The notes under the pieces were generated by a model, which was given only the letters and a program-made list of their open reading frames with translations, had not been told where the DNA came from and did no database searches. A program made the position numbers and the translations under genes. Below are positions 9,030 through 18,337 of a stretch of DNA of 64,000 nt, piece by piece. Source of the DNA: Candidatus Obscuribacterales bacterium (GTDB taxonomy: Bacteria; Cyanobacteriota; Vampirovibrionia; Obscuribacterales; Obscuribacteraceae); NCBI GenBank assembly GCA_020634035.1, contig JACKCM010000002.1:620001-684000 (forward strand). Reading direction: 5' to 3'. How positions within the stretch are numbered: position 1 is the stretch's first letter; each line of letters begins with the position of its first letter.

Positions 9030-9263
9030 CTATCTGACGATTCCGAAGCCCAGGAGGATGCAACAGATAAGAAAAGCTATCGAAAGGCTCCAGGTGAGCT
9101 TATCGAGACCGGCTTCAGCCCCTCTTTTACCGGTGAACATGGTAGCTCCCCCGCCGATACCGCCAAGACCTTCGCCTTTTGGGGAATGGAGCAGGACCAT
9201 GAGGATGATACCCATGGCTAGCAGGGTGGTAACGACCAGGAGGGTGATGTAAAGAGGGCTCAT
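9030..9263 (-). CDS. secG: Preprotein translocase subunit SecG
   Basis: This 77-residue protein has the SecG form: two membrane helices (about 5-24 and 55-74) joined by a Gly-rich loop with HSPKGEGLGGIGGG and MFTGKRG. SecG assists SecYE in protein export across the inner membrane. It is the first gene of the minus-strand run secG-menG-lpxB-msbA, with gaps of 4 to 44 bases, which suggests one transcript. Confidence 0.93.
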   Translation of the reverse strand: MSPLYITLLVVTTLLAMGIILMVLLHSPKGEGLGGIGGGATMFTGKRGAEAGLDKLTWSLSIAFLICCILLGFGIVR

Positions 9264-9482
9264 TATTCGTCTTTCGTCTCTAAATTAGAATTCGGCGCCG
9301 GTGCGTCTTATATGTTTCAGAAAGGCGATTATATCTTATCGAACAGGCTTTGGGCTTCTCCACCGGCTCCGGCGTTAAAATCCTTATTAGAAGAAGTTCT
9401 ATTGCTTAGTTTCTACTCAAATTGAGCAAGATATAGCAAGAGTCTCTCTGTTGTATGAAGTTCAAGAAGTTTCAAAAGCCCA

Positions 9483-11714
9483 TTGAAAGTCCTCGTCTAC
9501 GGTAAGAACAAAGAAAAGCTCGAGCAGCTGAAGAAAATCGCCGGTGCTTGCAAAGGCACGGAGTTTGAATTTTGTTCGGAGCTCGAAAAGCAAGAGAAGT
9601 TACTGGAGAGACTTAGATATGCCCACGAGTATGATCTCGTGCTGCTTCCTGTTAGCAAGGATGACGAAGGCATTTATTCTTTGCTTGGCATTTTGACCTC
9701 AGAGGCGGCGGATATGCCGCTTATCTGTTTACTGTCCGACGATGACGAAGAAGAGGCTTTGAAGCTGATTCAGTATGGAGCCGCGGAAGTGATTTTCGCT
9801 AGTGAAATCACGCCGGATACTCTAGCCCGTGTAACTGGACGGGTGCGGGCAAGAGCGCTCAAGGGCGGACAGCTTCAGAGCAAAATGTCCGATTTTGTGC
9901 TCACTAACAGTTTCGACGGTATAGTAGCCCTAGACCTGCACGGTAGGGTCATGCTCTGGAACCGCTCTATGGAGAGAATGTTCTCTAAGAAGCGGCACGA
10001 GGTACTGGGTAAAATCGCCACCGATGTTCTGCCTTTCGAGGGAATTGCCAGGGAGATCAAAAGAGCGCTGGATGGACAGTCCTTTGCCGGGGTCAGAAAG
10101 GTCTTTGTAAGTCGAGAGCAGCGTCGTCACTATCAGCCATTCTATGCACCGCTCACTTCTCGGACTGGTAGCATAATTGGTGTCATGGGTATTTTTCGGG
10201 ACCTGACCGAAATTGCAGAGAGAGAGGCGGTGAATACAGAGTTGAACGCGCGATTGGAGAAAGTCGCCGATTCAATTCCTCAGATGCTCTGGTTCGCCAA
10301 CAGCTTCGGAGAACGCAATTTTTTCAACAAAAAATATCTGGAGTTCGCCGGCGCCAAAGCAAGCCACCTGCTCGACGAAGGCTGGCTGATGGCTGTCCAA
10401 CCGGAGCAACGAGCTGTCTATTCGAGCGTTTTGAAAGAGGCTGTTGAGAAGAAACAGGGCTTCCACATCGAATACCAGATGAAGAACAAAGACAATGTCT
10501 ATCGCAGGGTTATGGACTCTTGTGCGCCGCTGACCGGAGAAGGCGGCAAATTTCTAGGGCTAATAGGCTATTGCACCGACGTCAGTGCCACCGGAACCAC
10601 AATGCACCGCATGGATGCAATCTCTGCTTCTTCCACCCGTTCTTTTTCGGATATTTCCGGCAAAAGAAGACGCCGCCCCACGCAGATAAGCTCCACCATG
10701 GAGAACGCTCCTCTCGGGGTATGGAAGCTTGATCGGGATCTCAATATTCTCACCGTCAGTCGCTCGGCGGCAGCCCAACTGGGGTCGACCCCGGAGGATC
10801 TCTACGGAAAAAAATTCACCGACATAGTGCGGAATATTTCAGAAGACTCTCTTTATGAAGTGATGAACGAGCGCTCTTCATTTCAGCTCAACGCCCACGA
10901 AATAGAGATGACCGGAGGTAAGGTTGGCAAGGATGATCAGTACTGGGACGTTGCCGCCTGGCCTCTTTTAGATAGAACCAAGGATGTAATCGGAGTCTGT
11001 CTGAGCACCATCGAGGTGGAAGGTAGAAGCGAGGATAAAGGCAAAGAAGCCTTTGTCGCCACTCTGGTACACGACCTCAAAACTCCACTTATAGGAGCCG
11101 ACCGCACTCTGGAAATGTTGATTGAAGGAGCGATGGGAGATGTCGAAGATGCCCAGTCCGAAGTGTTGTCCATGCTGCAGCGCAGTAACCGGGGCTTGCT
11201 TCGCATGGTGCAAAACCTGATTGAAGTTTATCGCTATGACTTCGCCAAACCTCGCTTTGATCTGGTCTCTACCTCGCTTTTCGATATAGCTCTCGATTGT
11301 GTCAACGAGCTCTCCGCTCTGGCGGAAGAGAAAAAGGTAAATCTGGAAGCCAATCTAATCGAGGGGCACGGCATAGTGGCAGTGGATGAGATCGCTGTCA
11401 AACGGGTGATCATAAACCTGATAGACAACGCGATCAAATTTACCCCCCAGGGCGGCAGGGTGAGAGTCTGGGGAGAGGAGACACCAAATACGGTTACTAT
11501 TTTTGTCAAGGATTCCGGTATCGGAATTTCTCAAGACGAGATACCAAGGGTTTTCGACAAGTTCTGGCGCAGTCCTACGAATACCGGTCAAGCGGTAGGT
11601 ACCGGTCTGGGGCTATATCTGTGTAAACAGGTTATTGATGCCCATCATGGAGAGATTACAGTGGTGCCTGGTCAGAGCGAAGGCACCCTGATGCGCATCT
11701 CGTTCAACACTTAA
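9483..11714 (+). CDS. Multi-PAS sensor histidine kinase with degenerate receiver
   Basis: The protein has 743 residues and a TTG start. Residues 1-125 look like a receiver domain, but the acidic pair and the phospho-acceptor Asp are missing (VYGKNK and DLVLLPVSKD). Three PAS-like domains follow at about 140-250, 255-370 and 395-500. The kinase core has the H-box FVATLVHDLKTPL, N-box NLIDNAIKFTP, G1 DSGIGIS and G2 GTGLGLYLCK. No membrane helix is visible, so it is probably a cytoplasmic sensor. No response regulator gene is adjacent, making it an orphan kinase. Sensing by PAS domains and input by the pseudo-receiver are inferred from family knowledge. Confidence 0.88.
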   Translation: MKVLVYGKNKEKLEQLKKIAGACKGTEFEFCSELEKQEKLLERLRYAHEYDLVLLPVSKDDEGIYSLLGILTSEAADMPLICLLSDDDEEEALKLIQYGAAEVIFASEITPDTLARVTGRVRARALKGGQLQSKMSDFVLTNSFDGIVALDLHGRVMLWNRSMERMFSKKRHEVLGKIATDVLPFEGIAREIKRALDGQSFAGVRKVFVSREQRRHYQPFYAPLTSRTGSIIGVMGIFRDLTEIAEREAVNTELNARLEKVADSIPQMLWFANSFGERNFFNKKYLEFAGAKASHLLDEGWLMAVQPEQRAVYSSVLKEAVEKKQGFHIEYQMKNKDNVYRRVMDSCAPLTGEGGKFLGLIGYCTDVSATGTTMHRMDAISASSTRSFSDISGKRRRRPTQISSTMENAPLGVWKLDRDLNILTVSRSAAAQLGSTPEDLYGKKFTDIVRNISEDSLYEVMNERSSFQLNAHEIEMTGGKVGKDDQYWDVAAWPLLDRTKDVIGVCLSTIEVEGRSEDKGKEAFVATLVHDLKTPLIGADRTLEMLIEGAMGDVEDAQSEVLSMLQRSNRGLLRMVQNLIEVYRYDFAKPRFDLVSTSLFDIALDCVNELSALAEEKKVNLEANLIEGHGIVAVDEIAVKRVIINLIDNAIKFTPQGGRVRVWGEETPNTVTIFVKDSGIGISQDEIPRVFDKFWRSPTNTGQAVGTGLGLYLCKQVIDAHHGEITVVPGQSEGTLMRISFNT

Positions 11715-11725
11715 TCTGACTTGGC

Positions 11726-12169
11726 TCAAGCTCCCGGTGGTCGGCTCTCACTATCCAGGAATTTCTGAAGGATTATCGCTGCGGCCTGCATGTCAACCAG
11801 CTCTCTATTCTCGCCGGTGCGGACACCCTGGACAGTAAGGGTACGAATAGCCGAGACCGTCGTCAATCGCTCGTCTTCGTAGACCACCGCCAGTCCCGTG
11901 ACCCTGGCCAGTTTTACTCCGAAGTCCCGGACCTTCTCTGCCTGATAGCCGATGGTCCCGTTCATATTTTTCGGCAGTCCGATGACGATGGTTCGCACAT
12001 CATGTCTTTCAGCTATTGCTTTGATAACCCTTACATCTACTTTGTTGTTTTTTCTTTCTATGGTCTCGAAACCGACCGCAGTCAAGCCAAGGGGATCGGA
12101 TATGGCTATGCCAATCCGTTTGTCTCCGATGTCAAGTCCCATGGCTCTTGGTCTTTCGCTCATGTCCAT
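11726..12169 (-). CDS. ruvX: RuvX/YqgF Holliday junction resolvase-like protein
   Basis: The 147-residue RNase H-like protein matches the RuvX/YqgF family, linked to pre-16S rRNA end processing and possibly to Holliday junction resolution. The first strand carries GLDIGDKRIGIAISD, followed by IVIGLPKNMNGTIG and YEDERLTTVSA. VDMQAAAIILQKFLDS ends the domain and supplies the last acidic residue. The gene is convergent with the histidine kinase, with an 11-base gap and no evident terminator between them. It diverges from sixA. Confidence 0.92.
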   Translation of the reverse strand: MDMSERPRAMGLDIGDKRIGIAISDPLGLTAVGFETIERKNNKVDVRVIKAIAERHDVRTIVIGLPKNMNGTIGYQAEKVRDFGVKLARVTGLAVVYEDERLTTVSAIRTLTVQGVRTGENRELVDMQAAAIILQKFLDSESRPPGA

Positions 12170-12252
12170 GATTCTACATCAGGTATTAATTTGCATACAA
12201 ACTCAATATGATTAAGAATAGACATTTTTGCACCGGGACGGAATCAATACCA

Positions 12253-12759
12253 TTGAAGATATATCTTGTCAGGCATGCCATAGCAGAACCTCTAGTCTCA
12301 GGAAAGTACAAGACCGACGCCGAGCGACCCCTGACCGAGGCAGGTTTTGCCCAGGCCCAGATGGTGGCTAATGCCCTGAAGGCTGTGGGTGCGAGGTTGA
12401 AGCTGGTGATTTCGAGCCCCTATTTAAGGGCGGAACAGACAGCCAGGGTATTTGCCGATAATTTCAATTGCGAGCTGATTAAGTCAGTCAAGCTTTCTCC
12501 GGGAGTGGCAGCAAAATCTTTTATCGAATCGCTGGTAGCTTATCAGTCAAAAGATGAGCTGATGCTGGTCGGTCACGAACCTGATATGGGAGAGCTGGTT
12601 TCGGTGCTGGTCGGTGGCAGCCCTGTCTTTAGAATGCCTTTTCGAAAGTCGGCGGTCTGTCTGGTTAACTGTGAAGAGGTTCCTCCCGCTCTGTCCGGTA
12701 ACCTGGAATGGATCCTCACCCCAGATTTGATCAGCGGTCTTGTGCAGGCCAGTGTCTGA
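12253..12759 (+). CDS. sixA: Phosphohistidine phosphatase SixA
   Basis: This small histidine-phosphatase-fold protein starts LKIYLVRHAIAEP, where RH is the catalytic pair. It continues with TEAGFAQAQMVA and SSPYLRAEQTA and has the second catalytic His in LMLVGHEPDM. SixA enzymes remove phosphate from phosphohistidine on phosphotransferase or His-kinase domains. The family normally begins with MKIYLVRHA, so I use the TTG at 12253; an ATG at 12208 would add 15 residues without a ribosome site. An orphan histidine kinase lies close by, but a link between them is only suggestive. Confidence 0.88.
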   Translation: MKIYLVRHAIAEPLVSGKYKTDAERPLTEAGFAQAQMVANALKAVGARLKLVISSPYLRAEQTARVFADNFNCELIKSVKLSPGVAAKSFIESLVAYQSKDELMLVGHEPDMGELVSVLVGGSPVFRMPFRKSAVCLVNCEEVPPALSGNLEWILTPDLISGLVQASV

Positions 12760-12800
12760 TCAATAGCTAGAGTCAATCAGATTAAGCAAGGAGTAGACCA

Positions 12801-13730
12801 TTGGAGTTGATCGATCGTTATAGAGGCTGTCTATTCGGACTGGCAATTGGAGACGCTCTGGGTGCGCCTCTAGAGTATCAAGAACGAGGCAGTTTCGATC
12901 CGATTGATAGTATGACCGGTGGTGGCATATTCAAAGTGCGTGCCGGTGAGTTTACCGATGAGACTTCAATGGCATTGGCTCTGGCTGAGAGTTTGATCGA
13001 AAGCCGGGGATTCAATCCTTCCGATCAGATGGATCGCTATTTGAAGTGGTATCACCAGGGACATCTGAGCAGTCAGGGCTGGTGCTTTGATGTCAGTGTG
13101 ATCAATCGCAAAGCGATTCTCTCCTATGAAGCGACGAAGCAACCCTTCGGCGGACTGGATGATGAAGACGCTAACGCCAATGGTTCTCTTGCCAGAATTG
13201 CCCCTATCCCGCTTACTTATTCCGGCAATCCTGCTAAAGCCCTGGATTATGCCGGTGAGTGCTCTCGCACAACCCATGCCCATCGGCAATGTATTGACGC
13301 CTGCCGTTATCTATCGGCGTTGATTGTAGGAGCACTGCATGAGGTGCCAAAGAATGTCCTGCTTAAAGGCATTTACGAGCCGGTGACAGATTACTGGAAG
13401 CACCGTCCGCTGGATGCAGCAGTCGAAGCTGTAGCCAAAGGCTCTTACAAGAAGAAGAAAGAGGCTGACCTCGTTCCTGACGGCAATGTGATCAGCTGTC
13501 TGGAAGCGGCACTATGGGCCTTTAATAAGAGCAAGAGTTTCGAAGAAGGCGCTTTGATGGCGGTCAATCTCGGCTATGACGCCGACGCCACCGGGGCGGT
13601 TTTCGGCCAGCTTGCCGGCGCCTTTTATGGAGAATCGCAGATTCCGGTGCAATGGCGTACTCAAATAGCGCTGGCCCATGTCATCAGGCGCTATTCAGAA
13701 CAATTATTCGCTCTGGCTCAGACTATGTAA
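12801..13730 (+). CDS. ADP-ribosylglycohydrolase family protein
   Basis: At 309 residues this belongs to the DraG/ARH family, which hydrolyses ADP-ribose from proteins or small molecules using two metal ions. The N-terminus has GLAIGDALGAPLEY. The first metal motif is FTDETSMALA (usually FTDDT), and the second is NLGYDADATGAVFGQLAGA (usually GGDTDT or GDADT). The Asp-to-Glu and other changes are moderate, so activity is likely but not certain. The start is TTG at 12801 with AAGGAG about 10 bases upstream. It follows sixA by 41 bases on the same strand. The stop lies 3 bases from the stop of the next, convergent gene. Confidence 0.87.
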   Translation: MELIDRYRGCLFGLAIGDALGAPLEYQERGSFDPIDSMTGGGIFKVRAGEFTDETSMALALAESLIESRGFNPSDQMDRYLKWYHQGHLSSQGWCFDVSVINRKAILSYEATKQPFGGLDDEDANANGSLARIAPIPLTYSGNPAKALDYAGECSRTTHAHRQCIDACRYLSALIVGALHEVPKNVLLKGIYEPVTDYWKHRPLDAAVEAVAKGSYKKKKEADLVPDGNVISCLEAALWAFNKSKSFEEGALMAVNLGYDADATGAVFGQLAGAFYGESQIPVQWRTQIALAHVIRRYSEQLFALAQTM

Positions 13731-13733
13731 TTG

Positions 13734-14741
13734 TTATGTAGTGAGGGCGGCTGCCAGTGGCGCCGGCGGTGCCACATCGGCACGCATGGCTTCTTCTACC
13801 TCTTCGGCGGTTATCGCCCAGACATAAAGACAGGTGTAGAAGGCGGAACGGATATAGATAGACAGGGCGGTGACCAGTAGAACCAGTCCTGCCCAGGCGA
13901 AGGCCATCATCAGAACCGGTGCCGAAGTAAAGCCGGTGCCCAGATACCAGGCCCCGCCGAAGCCGGCTACGCCTATGCCGTAGACCACTCCGGTGAAGAT
14001 CTTGCAGATCATGTCCACTCCGACTTCTCCCACACCGATGGTGAGGAGATTGCCCTGGGCCATCTTGTCTGCTCGTTTCATGGCTCCCCAGAAAGAGGTG
14101 CCTTCGATAACGATTGCGGGCAAAATCAGATGCCCGGCCAGAGTCCAGAAGACCTCTATAATGCCTGCCAGGAAATTGAATCCGAAGCCGAAAACGCCAC
14201 CGGCTCCACGCTTGTGCCTGAGCCAACCGGCGATTCTTTTGGCGATAAGGGTAGCAGCACCGAGCATGATAATGGCAGGCAGGCTGGTGAGCACTGCGGC
14301 GGCGGCGGTGGAAAATCTTCCTGAGCCCCGTCCTTCGGTGAGATGGCTGTATACCAGAGCTGTGGTAACCCCTTCTAGAAAACGGTTAGTGAGCCACCAG
14401 ATACAAAGGATACCGGTTACGGCAAGGGCAGTATCGGAGCTCATGGCGTTCATGGAGCTGCCCATCCCTGTAGGGTCCATAGGACCGTTGACACCGAACA
14501 TCTGCATCTTGTTGGCCATATCGGCGCCTCCTTGCAGGAGACCCTGGCCCTGTTTGGCAAAGCTGTTGGCGGTTTCGGAATTGCCGCCGAAATGGGTTTT
14601 GGCCTGGACGAAAAGAAGGATGGCAAAGAAGATATTGCTGATTACGGTGATGACCGAGGGCAAAAGCAGACGTTTATCGTGCCAGCCCATGCGGATGCTT
14701 GCCCATATCAGCCTGAAGCCTCGTCCTATAGAATCAAACAT
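13734..14741 (-). CDS. Polytopic membrane protein, DUF6159-like
   Basis: The protein has 335 residues and about six membrane helices. The N-terminus (GFRLIWASIRMGWHDKRLLLPS) and helical layout resemble DUF6159-type proteins of unknown function. This is recognition by eye and not a database match. Residues 60-110 are Gly/Met-rich and probably extracytoplasmic. The last 20 residues are Ala/Pro-rich. It faces the ADP-ribosylglycohydrolase gene tail to tail with a 3-base gap. No functional motif is visible. Confidence 0.75.
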   Translation of the reverse strand: MFDSIGRGFRLIWASIRMGWHDKRLLLPSVITVISNIFFAILLFVQAKTHFGGNSETANSFAKQGQGLLQGGADMANKMQMFGVNGPMDPTGMGSSMNAMSSDTALAVTGILCIWWLTNRFLEGVTTALVYSHLTEGRGSGRFSTAAAAVLTSLPAIIMLGAATLIAKRIAGWLRHKRGAGGVFGFGFNFLAGIIEVFWTLAGHLILPAIVIEGTSFWGAMKRADKMAQGNLLTIGVGEVGVDMICKIFTGVVYGIGVAGFGGAWYLGTGFTSAPVLMMAFAWAGLVLLVTALSIYIRSAFYTCLYVWAITAEEVEEAMRADVAPPAPLAAALTT

Positions 14742-14973
14742 ATTCTTTTCGTCCTCGATAACCGGTTCTAGACGGTCTTGAATTTCTTAGTTAGTAAGTA
14801 TCCTGAACCGGGACCTAGCCCTTAGTTCTGACTGAAGCGGCAAAAATAAACTGCCGCCATTATTGTAATCAGTTGCCAAGGGAATGTAAAGAGCATTTAA
14901 TCTTTTAGAGATAAAACTCTCTTTTTATATATGTACCCACATAGCCATGTAGCCGCCGAACGAAAGGGTGGGG

Positions 14974-16824
14974 TTACTTTATCTGGGTCTCCAGATCCTC
15001 CCGGTCGTACATACCGTCCAGTAAGGATTTGAACTTTTCGGTCACGACTTTGCGTTTCACTTTCATGGTCGGGGTCAATTCGTTCTCTTCGATGGAAAGT
15101 TCACGGTCTAAAAGAATGAACTTCTTGATCTGCTCATAATTGGCCAGGGTTGAATTCTTCTCGTCGACCAGAGCCTGCACCGCTTCTATTACCAGGGCGT
15201 TTTTAATAAGCGCTTCGGGCTCTTCTTCTTTGATGTTATGCCTTCGAGCAAACTGTCTGAGCCCATCTCGGTTTACAGCGAACATCGCCGATATGTACTT
15301 GCGCCGGTCGCCGTAAGCCAGGGTATGGGCTATCAGAGATTCTCCTTTGAAAAGATTCTCGATCATCTGGGGAGCAACATGCTTGCCGCCTGATGTAATG
15401 ATGATGTCCTTTTTGCGATCTGTGATTTTTATATAGCCCTGGTCGTCTATGACGGCAATATCGCCGGTGCGGAACCATTCTCCATCGAAAGCCTCTTGCG
15501 ATGCTTTTTCGTTTTTGTAATAGCCGGCAAAGACCGTGGGACCGCGAACCAGAAGCTCGCCGTCTTCGGCCAGTTTTACCTCGACCCCGGGCAACGGTCG
15601 ACCGACAGTGTCGAACTTGATGTCGTCCGGTCGGTTGCAGGCTAAAGGAGCGCAGGTTTCGGTGAGACCATAGCCTTCGATGATACTCAAGCCGATGGCT
15701 TCGAAAAAGAGATGAACATCGTTGGAGAGAGGGGCGGCTCCGGAGGTCATAAGGCGCAGCCTGCCGCCTAACCTGTCACGAATCTTCTTGAAGACAAGGC
15801 GGTCTGCAATCCGAAGCTCCGCTCGGTAGAGCTGATTAAGCACCCCGGAATCGACATTTTTCTCTACTCTCTGACGGGTGGCTCGCATGCCTATACCGAG
15901 AGCCCAGCGCACAAAGGCTTGCTGGGTCTGGGGCATAGCCCGGATCTGGGTCTGGATCTTTTGATAGGCTTTTTCGTAGAAACGAGGCACGGCGTTAAGT
16001 ATGGTCGGCTTCACCTCATTCATATTAGCCGCCACTTTCTCCATGGATTCTGCATAGGCAAAGGGGATGCCGTTGTGTATAGCCATGAATTGACCGCCTA
16101 CCCTTTCGTATACATGGGAAAGGGGCAGAAAAGAGAGGGCGATGTCCGATTTTTCGAAGCTGATTATCTGGGCCATCGCTTCTAGAACGGCACCGATATT
16201 GCGATGCAGGATCATGGCTCCTTTAGGGAAGCCGGTGGTTCCTGAAGTGTAGACGATGGTGCAAAGATCCTCTCCTTCGATAGAAGCGATTCTTCTATCG
16301 ACAGAGCTATTGTTATCCGAGTCGGCAAGATAGTCTCTGCCCGAAGCCAGGAAATCGCTCCAGGAGATTACCTTGATGCTATCGCCTCGATGATTCTCGG
16401 GCATCGAGTCATCCATGATCACGACATGCTCCAGGGTTTCAGGCGGGCTTGTTTCGTGGGCGAGGATTTTCTCAGCCTGGGTGGAGTCACCGGCGAAGAG
16501 CAGCTCGGCCTGACTGTGCCGCAAGATATAAGCCACCTCATCCGGTGCTAATGTCGAATAGACCGGAACACTATGGGCGCCGGCGGAGAGAATGGCCATG
16601 TCAGCCATGCTCCAGCGGGGGCAGTTGTCGCAGAGAATAGCCACATTGGTGCCTTTGCCTATCTCCCGACTTATCAGTGCGGCAGACAGCGCCCGGACCA
16701 TATCGCCGTATTCTTTCCATGAAAGGGCTTTGAAGCGTCCCTCCTCTTTGAATAGAATCGCGTCTGCATCAGGTGTATCGGAAATACGCTTCCAGAAGAC
16801 TTCTACGATGGTTGTCTTGGACAC
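14974..16824 (-). CDS. Long-chain fatty-acid--CoA ligase (FadD15/ACSL-like)
   Basis: The 616-residue ANL-superfamily enzyme activates fatty acids to acyl-AMP and then acyl-CoA. It has the P-loop YTSGTTGFPKGAMILHRN near 200, SFLPLSHVYER and EGYGLTETCAP. GEWFRTGDIAVID is followed by the hinge DRKKDIIITSGGKHVAPQ. Its length and a C-terminal region without a conventional final Lys motif fit the long-chain type used by actinobacteria and eukaryotes. It starts with GTG at 16824 after GAGGAG. cutA lies 26 bases upstream on the same strand. A second ANL ligase lies at 20.6 kb. Confidence 0.92.
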   Translation of the reverse strand: MSKTTIVEVFWKRISDTPDADAILFKEEGRFKALSWKEYGDMVRALSAALISREIGKGTNVAILCDNCPRWSMADMAILSAGAHSVPVYSTLAPDEVAYILRHSQAELLFAGDSTQAEKILAHETSPPETLEHVVIMDDSMPENHRGDSIKVISWSDFLASGRDYLADSDNNSSVDRRIASIEGEDLCTIVYTSGTTGFPKGAMILHRNIGAVLEAMAQIISFEKSDIALSFLPLSHVYERVGGQFMAIHNGIPFAYAESMEKVAANMNEVKPTILNAVPRFYEKAYQKIQTQIRAMPQTQQAFVRWALGIGMRATRQRVEKNVDSGVLNQLYRAELRIADRLVFKKIRDRLGGRLRLMTSGAAPLSNDVHLFFEAIGLSIIEGYGLTETCAPLACNRPDDIKFDTVGRPLPGVEVKLAEDGELLVRGPTVFAGYYKNEKASQEAFDGEWFRTGDIAVIDDQGYIKITDRKKDIIITSGGKHVAPQMIENLFKGESLIAHTLAYGDRRKYISAMFAVNRDGLRQFARRHNIKEEEPEALIKNALVIEAVQALVDEKNSTLANYEQIKKFILLDRELSIEENELTPTMKVKRKVVTEKFKSLLDGMYDREDLETQIK

Positions 16825-16850
16825 GTTTTTCTCCTCTGGAATAAATAGAA

Positions 16851-17177
16851 TTAGCTACTTTTAGTTGTAACAGATTGATTGAGCCAATTTAAATAAGCCT
16901 GGTTGCCGACTTCGATAGGAACGGCAATGATCTCGGGAACCTCGTAGGGATGCAGCTCTTCCACCGTCTGTTTAAATCTGGTCCAGACCTCTGAATTGGT
17001 TTTGATAATCAAAAGAGACTCCGGGTCTTTCTCGATATTGCCTTCCCAGCGGTAGACCGAGGTCACCTCTTTGATGATATTGACACAGGCGGCGACCTTC
17101 TTCTCTACGAGCGAGCCGGCAAGACTATCGGCTAGATTCTGCGGACAGGAGACCAGGGCTATCAATTCGGAAGGCAT
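16851..17177 (-). CDS. cutA: Divalent-cation tolerance protein CutA
   Basis: The protein has 108 residues, the normal length of CutA, a trimeric cytoplasmic protein with a ferredoxin-like fold implicated in metal tolerance. Typical segments are LVSCPQNLADSLAGSLVEKK and VAACVNIIKEVTSVYRWEG. It continues with SLLIIKT and LHPYEVPEIIAVPIEVG. The ATG directly follows the stop of the upstream fusion gene, so the two are probably coupled. Confidence 0.95.
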   Translation of the reverse strand: MPSELIALVSCPQNLADSLAGSLVEKKVAACVNIIKEVTSVYRWEGNIEKDPESLLIIKTNSEVWTRFKQTVEELHPYEVPEIIAVPIEVGNQAYLNWLNQSVTTKSS

Positions 17178-18266
17178 TTAACCATGGCTCCGCTGTAGTT
17201 CAAGACCGGTGTCGACTATGAATTCAGCCAGGGCATTAGCCAGCCGTGAATACTGGATCGGTTGCAAACGAGGCATCCGGTAACGTTTATGCAGTCGTAG
17301 AACCACTGTCGGTATCTCGAGAACTTCAGATATAAAACTGGCCAGGGGGCGGACAGGCTTGTCGAAAGCAGCCGGAATAACCGGTTCGAGACCGGCAAGT
17401 TTTTCGGTGAGGAGCTTTCGATAGGTCTTCAGCGTAGATTCCCTGTGTCCGTAGAAGGAAGCTTGCAGACCCGGCGCTTCGTGCCAGGTCGAGCCCAGCA
17501 GAATCAGGACCATGCCTACCTGACCTGAGCGGACGATATCGGTGAGCGCCCGGCGAAACGGAGTCTCCAGATACCAGCAGGTGTCGGCGGCATTACAATA
17601 GTTGGAGAGCATGGCGTGGCTGCCAGCCAGCCTGTTAAGGACTGAGGCCAGAGCGCCGGTGTAGGAGTCTTGTTCGTAGAACTCTCCTTCTTTCCAGTAT
17701 GCTGTGGCGTGGGGAGCGATAACCAGGGTAGGCAGCTTGCCGCCGATGAACTTGTAGTCTGGCTCGCCACAGGGCGGCATCTGTTCATAGCGTTCGGATA
17801 GCTGCGCTTCGTATTGCAAGGTCCAGGTGAGCGGTGCAAGCTGTGGATGTTTCTCTATGAGATAGTCGACTGCCTGATTGACATTCTCGAAGCGGGCCTG
17901 AGAATGGCTCAAAACCCAGGGGCTGAAGGGTGAAGAGCCTACTACGGTAACCATTTTGCCCCGGCGATGGGCGTAGAAAATCTCCATGGCTGTGCCATAG
18001 CTGGAAGATTCGAGATTGGCCAGGAGGGCATCGGATTCGTCAATCAGATCGAGGGCGCGTCGCACTCTTTTGTCGGTGAAGTCATCGAGTACGATAGCTT
18101 CTTCCGGATTGCGATTGCTCCAGGCTATTTCGAGAGGATTGACCACGGTGAGACCATGGTTGGTAAGACGGGTCAGAGCGACGGTTCTCCAGTCTTTAGC
18201 CGGTAGGTCGTCGACGAAAGCTCGAGCTTCCACAGAATCTCCGGTAAGATAGACTGTCGATAACAT
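17178..18266 (-). CDS. Nucleoside 2-deoxyribosyltransferase-like / N-formylglutamate amidohydrolase-like fusion
   Basis: The first 125 residues resemble nucleoside 2-deoxyribosyltransferases: VYLTGDS start, TNHGLTVVNPL, then DLIDESDALLANL followed by SSYGTAMEIFYAHRRGK, where the family has its catalytic Glu. Residues about 170-362 resemble N-formylglutamate amidohydrolase or zinc-dependent carboxypeptidase-like folds, with VIAPHATAYWKEGEFYEQDS, then TGALASVLNRL and LGSTWHE. Both calls are by motif and are moderate. The GTG at 18278 would overlap a good ribosome site (GGAAGAG), which instead suits the ATG at 18266. It abuts cutA. The combination suggests a salvage or damage-repair hydrolase, but no substrate can be named. 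Confidence 0.7.
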   Translation of the reverse strand: MLSTVYLTGDSVEARAFVDDLPAKDWRTVALTRLTNHGLTVVNPLEIAWSNRNPEEAIVLDDFTDKRVRRALDLIDESDALLANLESSSYGTAMEIFYAHRRGKMVTVVGSSPFSPWVLSHSQARFENVNQAVDYLIEKHPQLAPLTWTLQYEAQLSERYEQMPPCGEPDYKFIGGKLPTLVIAPHATAYWKEGEFYEQDSYTGALASVLNRLAGSHAMLSNYCNAADTCWYLETPFRRALTDIVRSGQVGMVLILLGSTWHEAPGLQASFYGHRESTLKTYRKLLTEKLAGLEPVIPAAFDKPVRPLASFISEVLEIPTVVLRLHKRYRMPRLQPIQYSRLANALAEFIVDTGLELQRSHG

Positions 18267-18337
18267 AAGCTCTTCCACTACCCTGGGTCACCTTCCGTAT
18301 ACCATTACATCAACTATATACCACAGGGCAAGGTCAA

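Noticed and set aside
14837..14857. GCGGCA...TGCCGC hairpin upstream of the DUF6159-like gene
   Set aside because: Only 6 bp, no T-run on either strand; probably chance.
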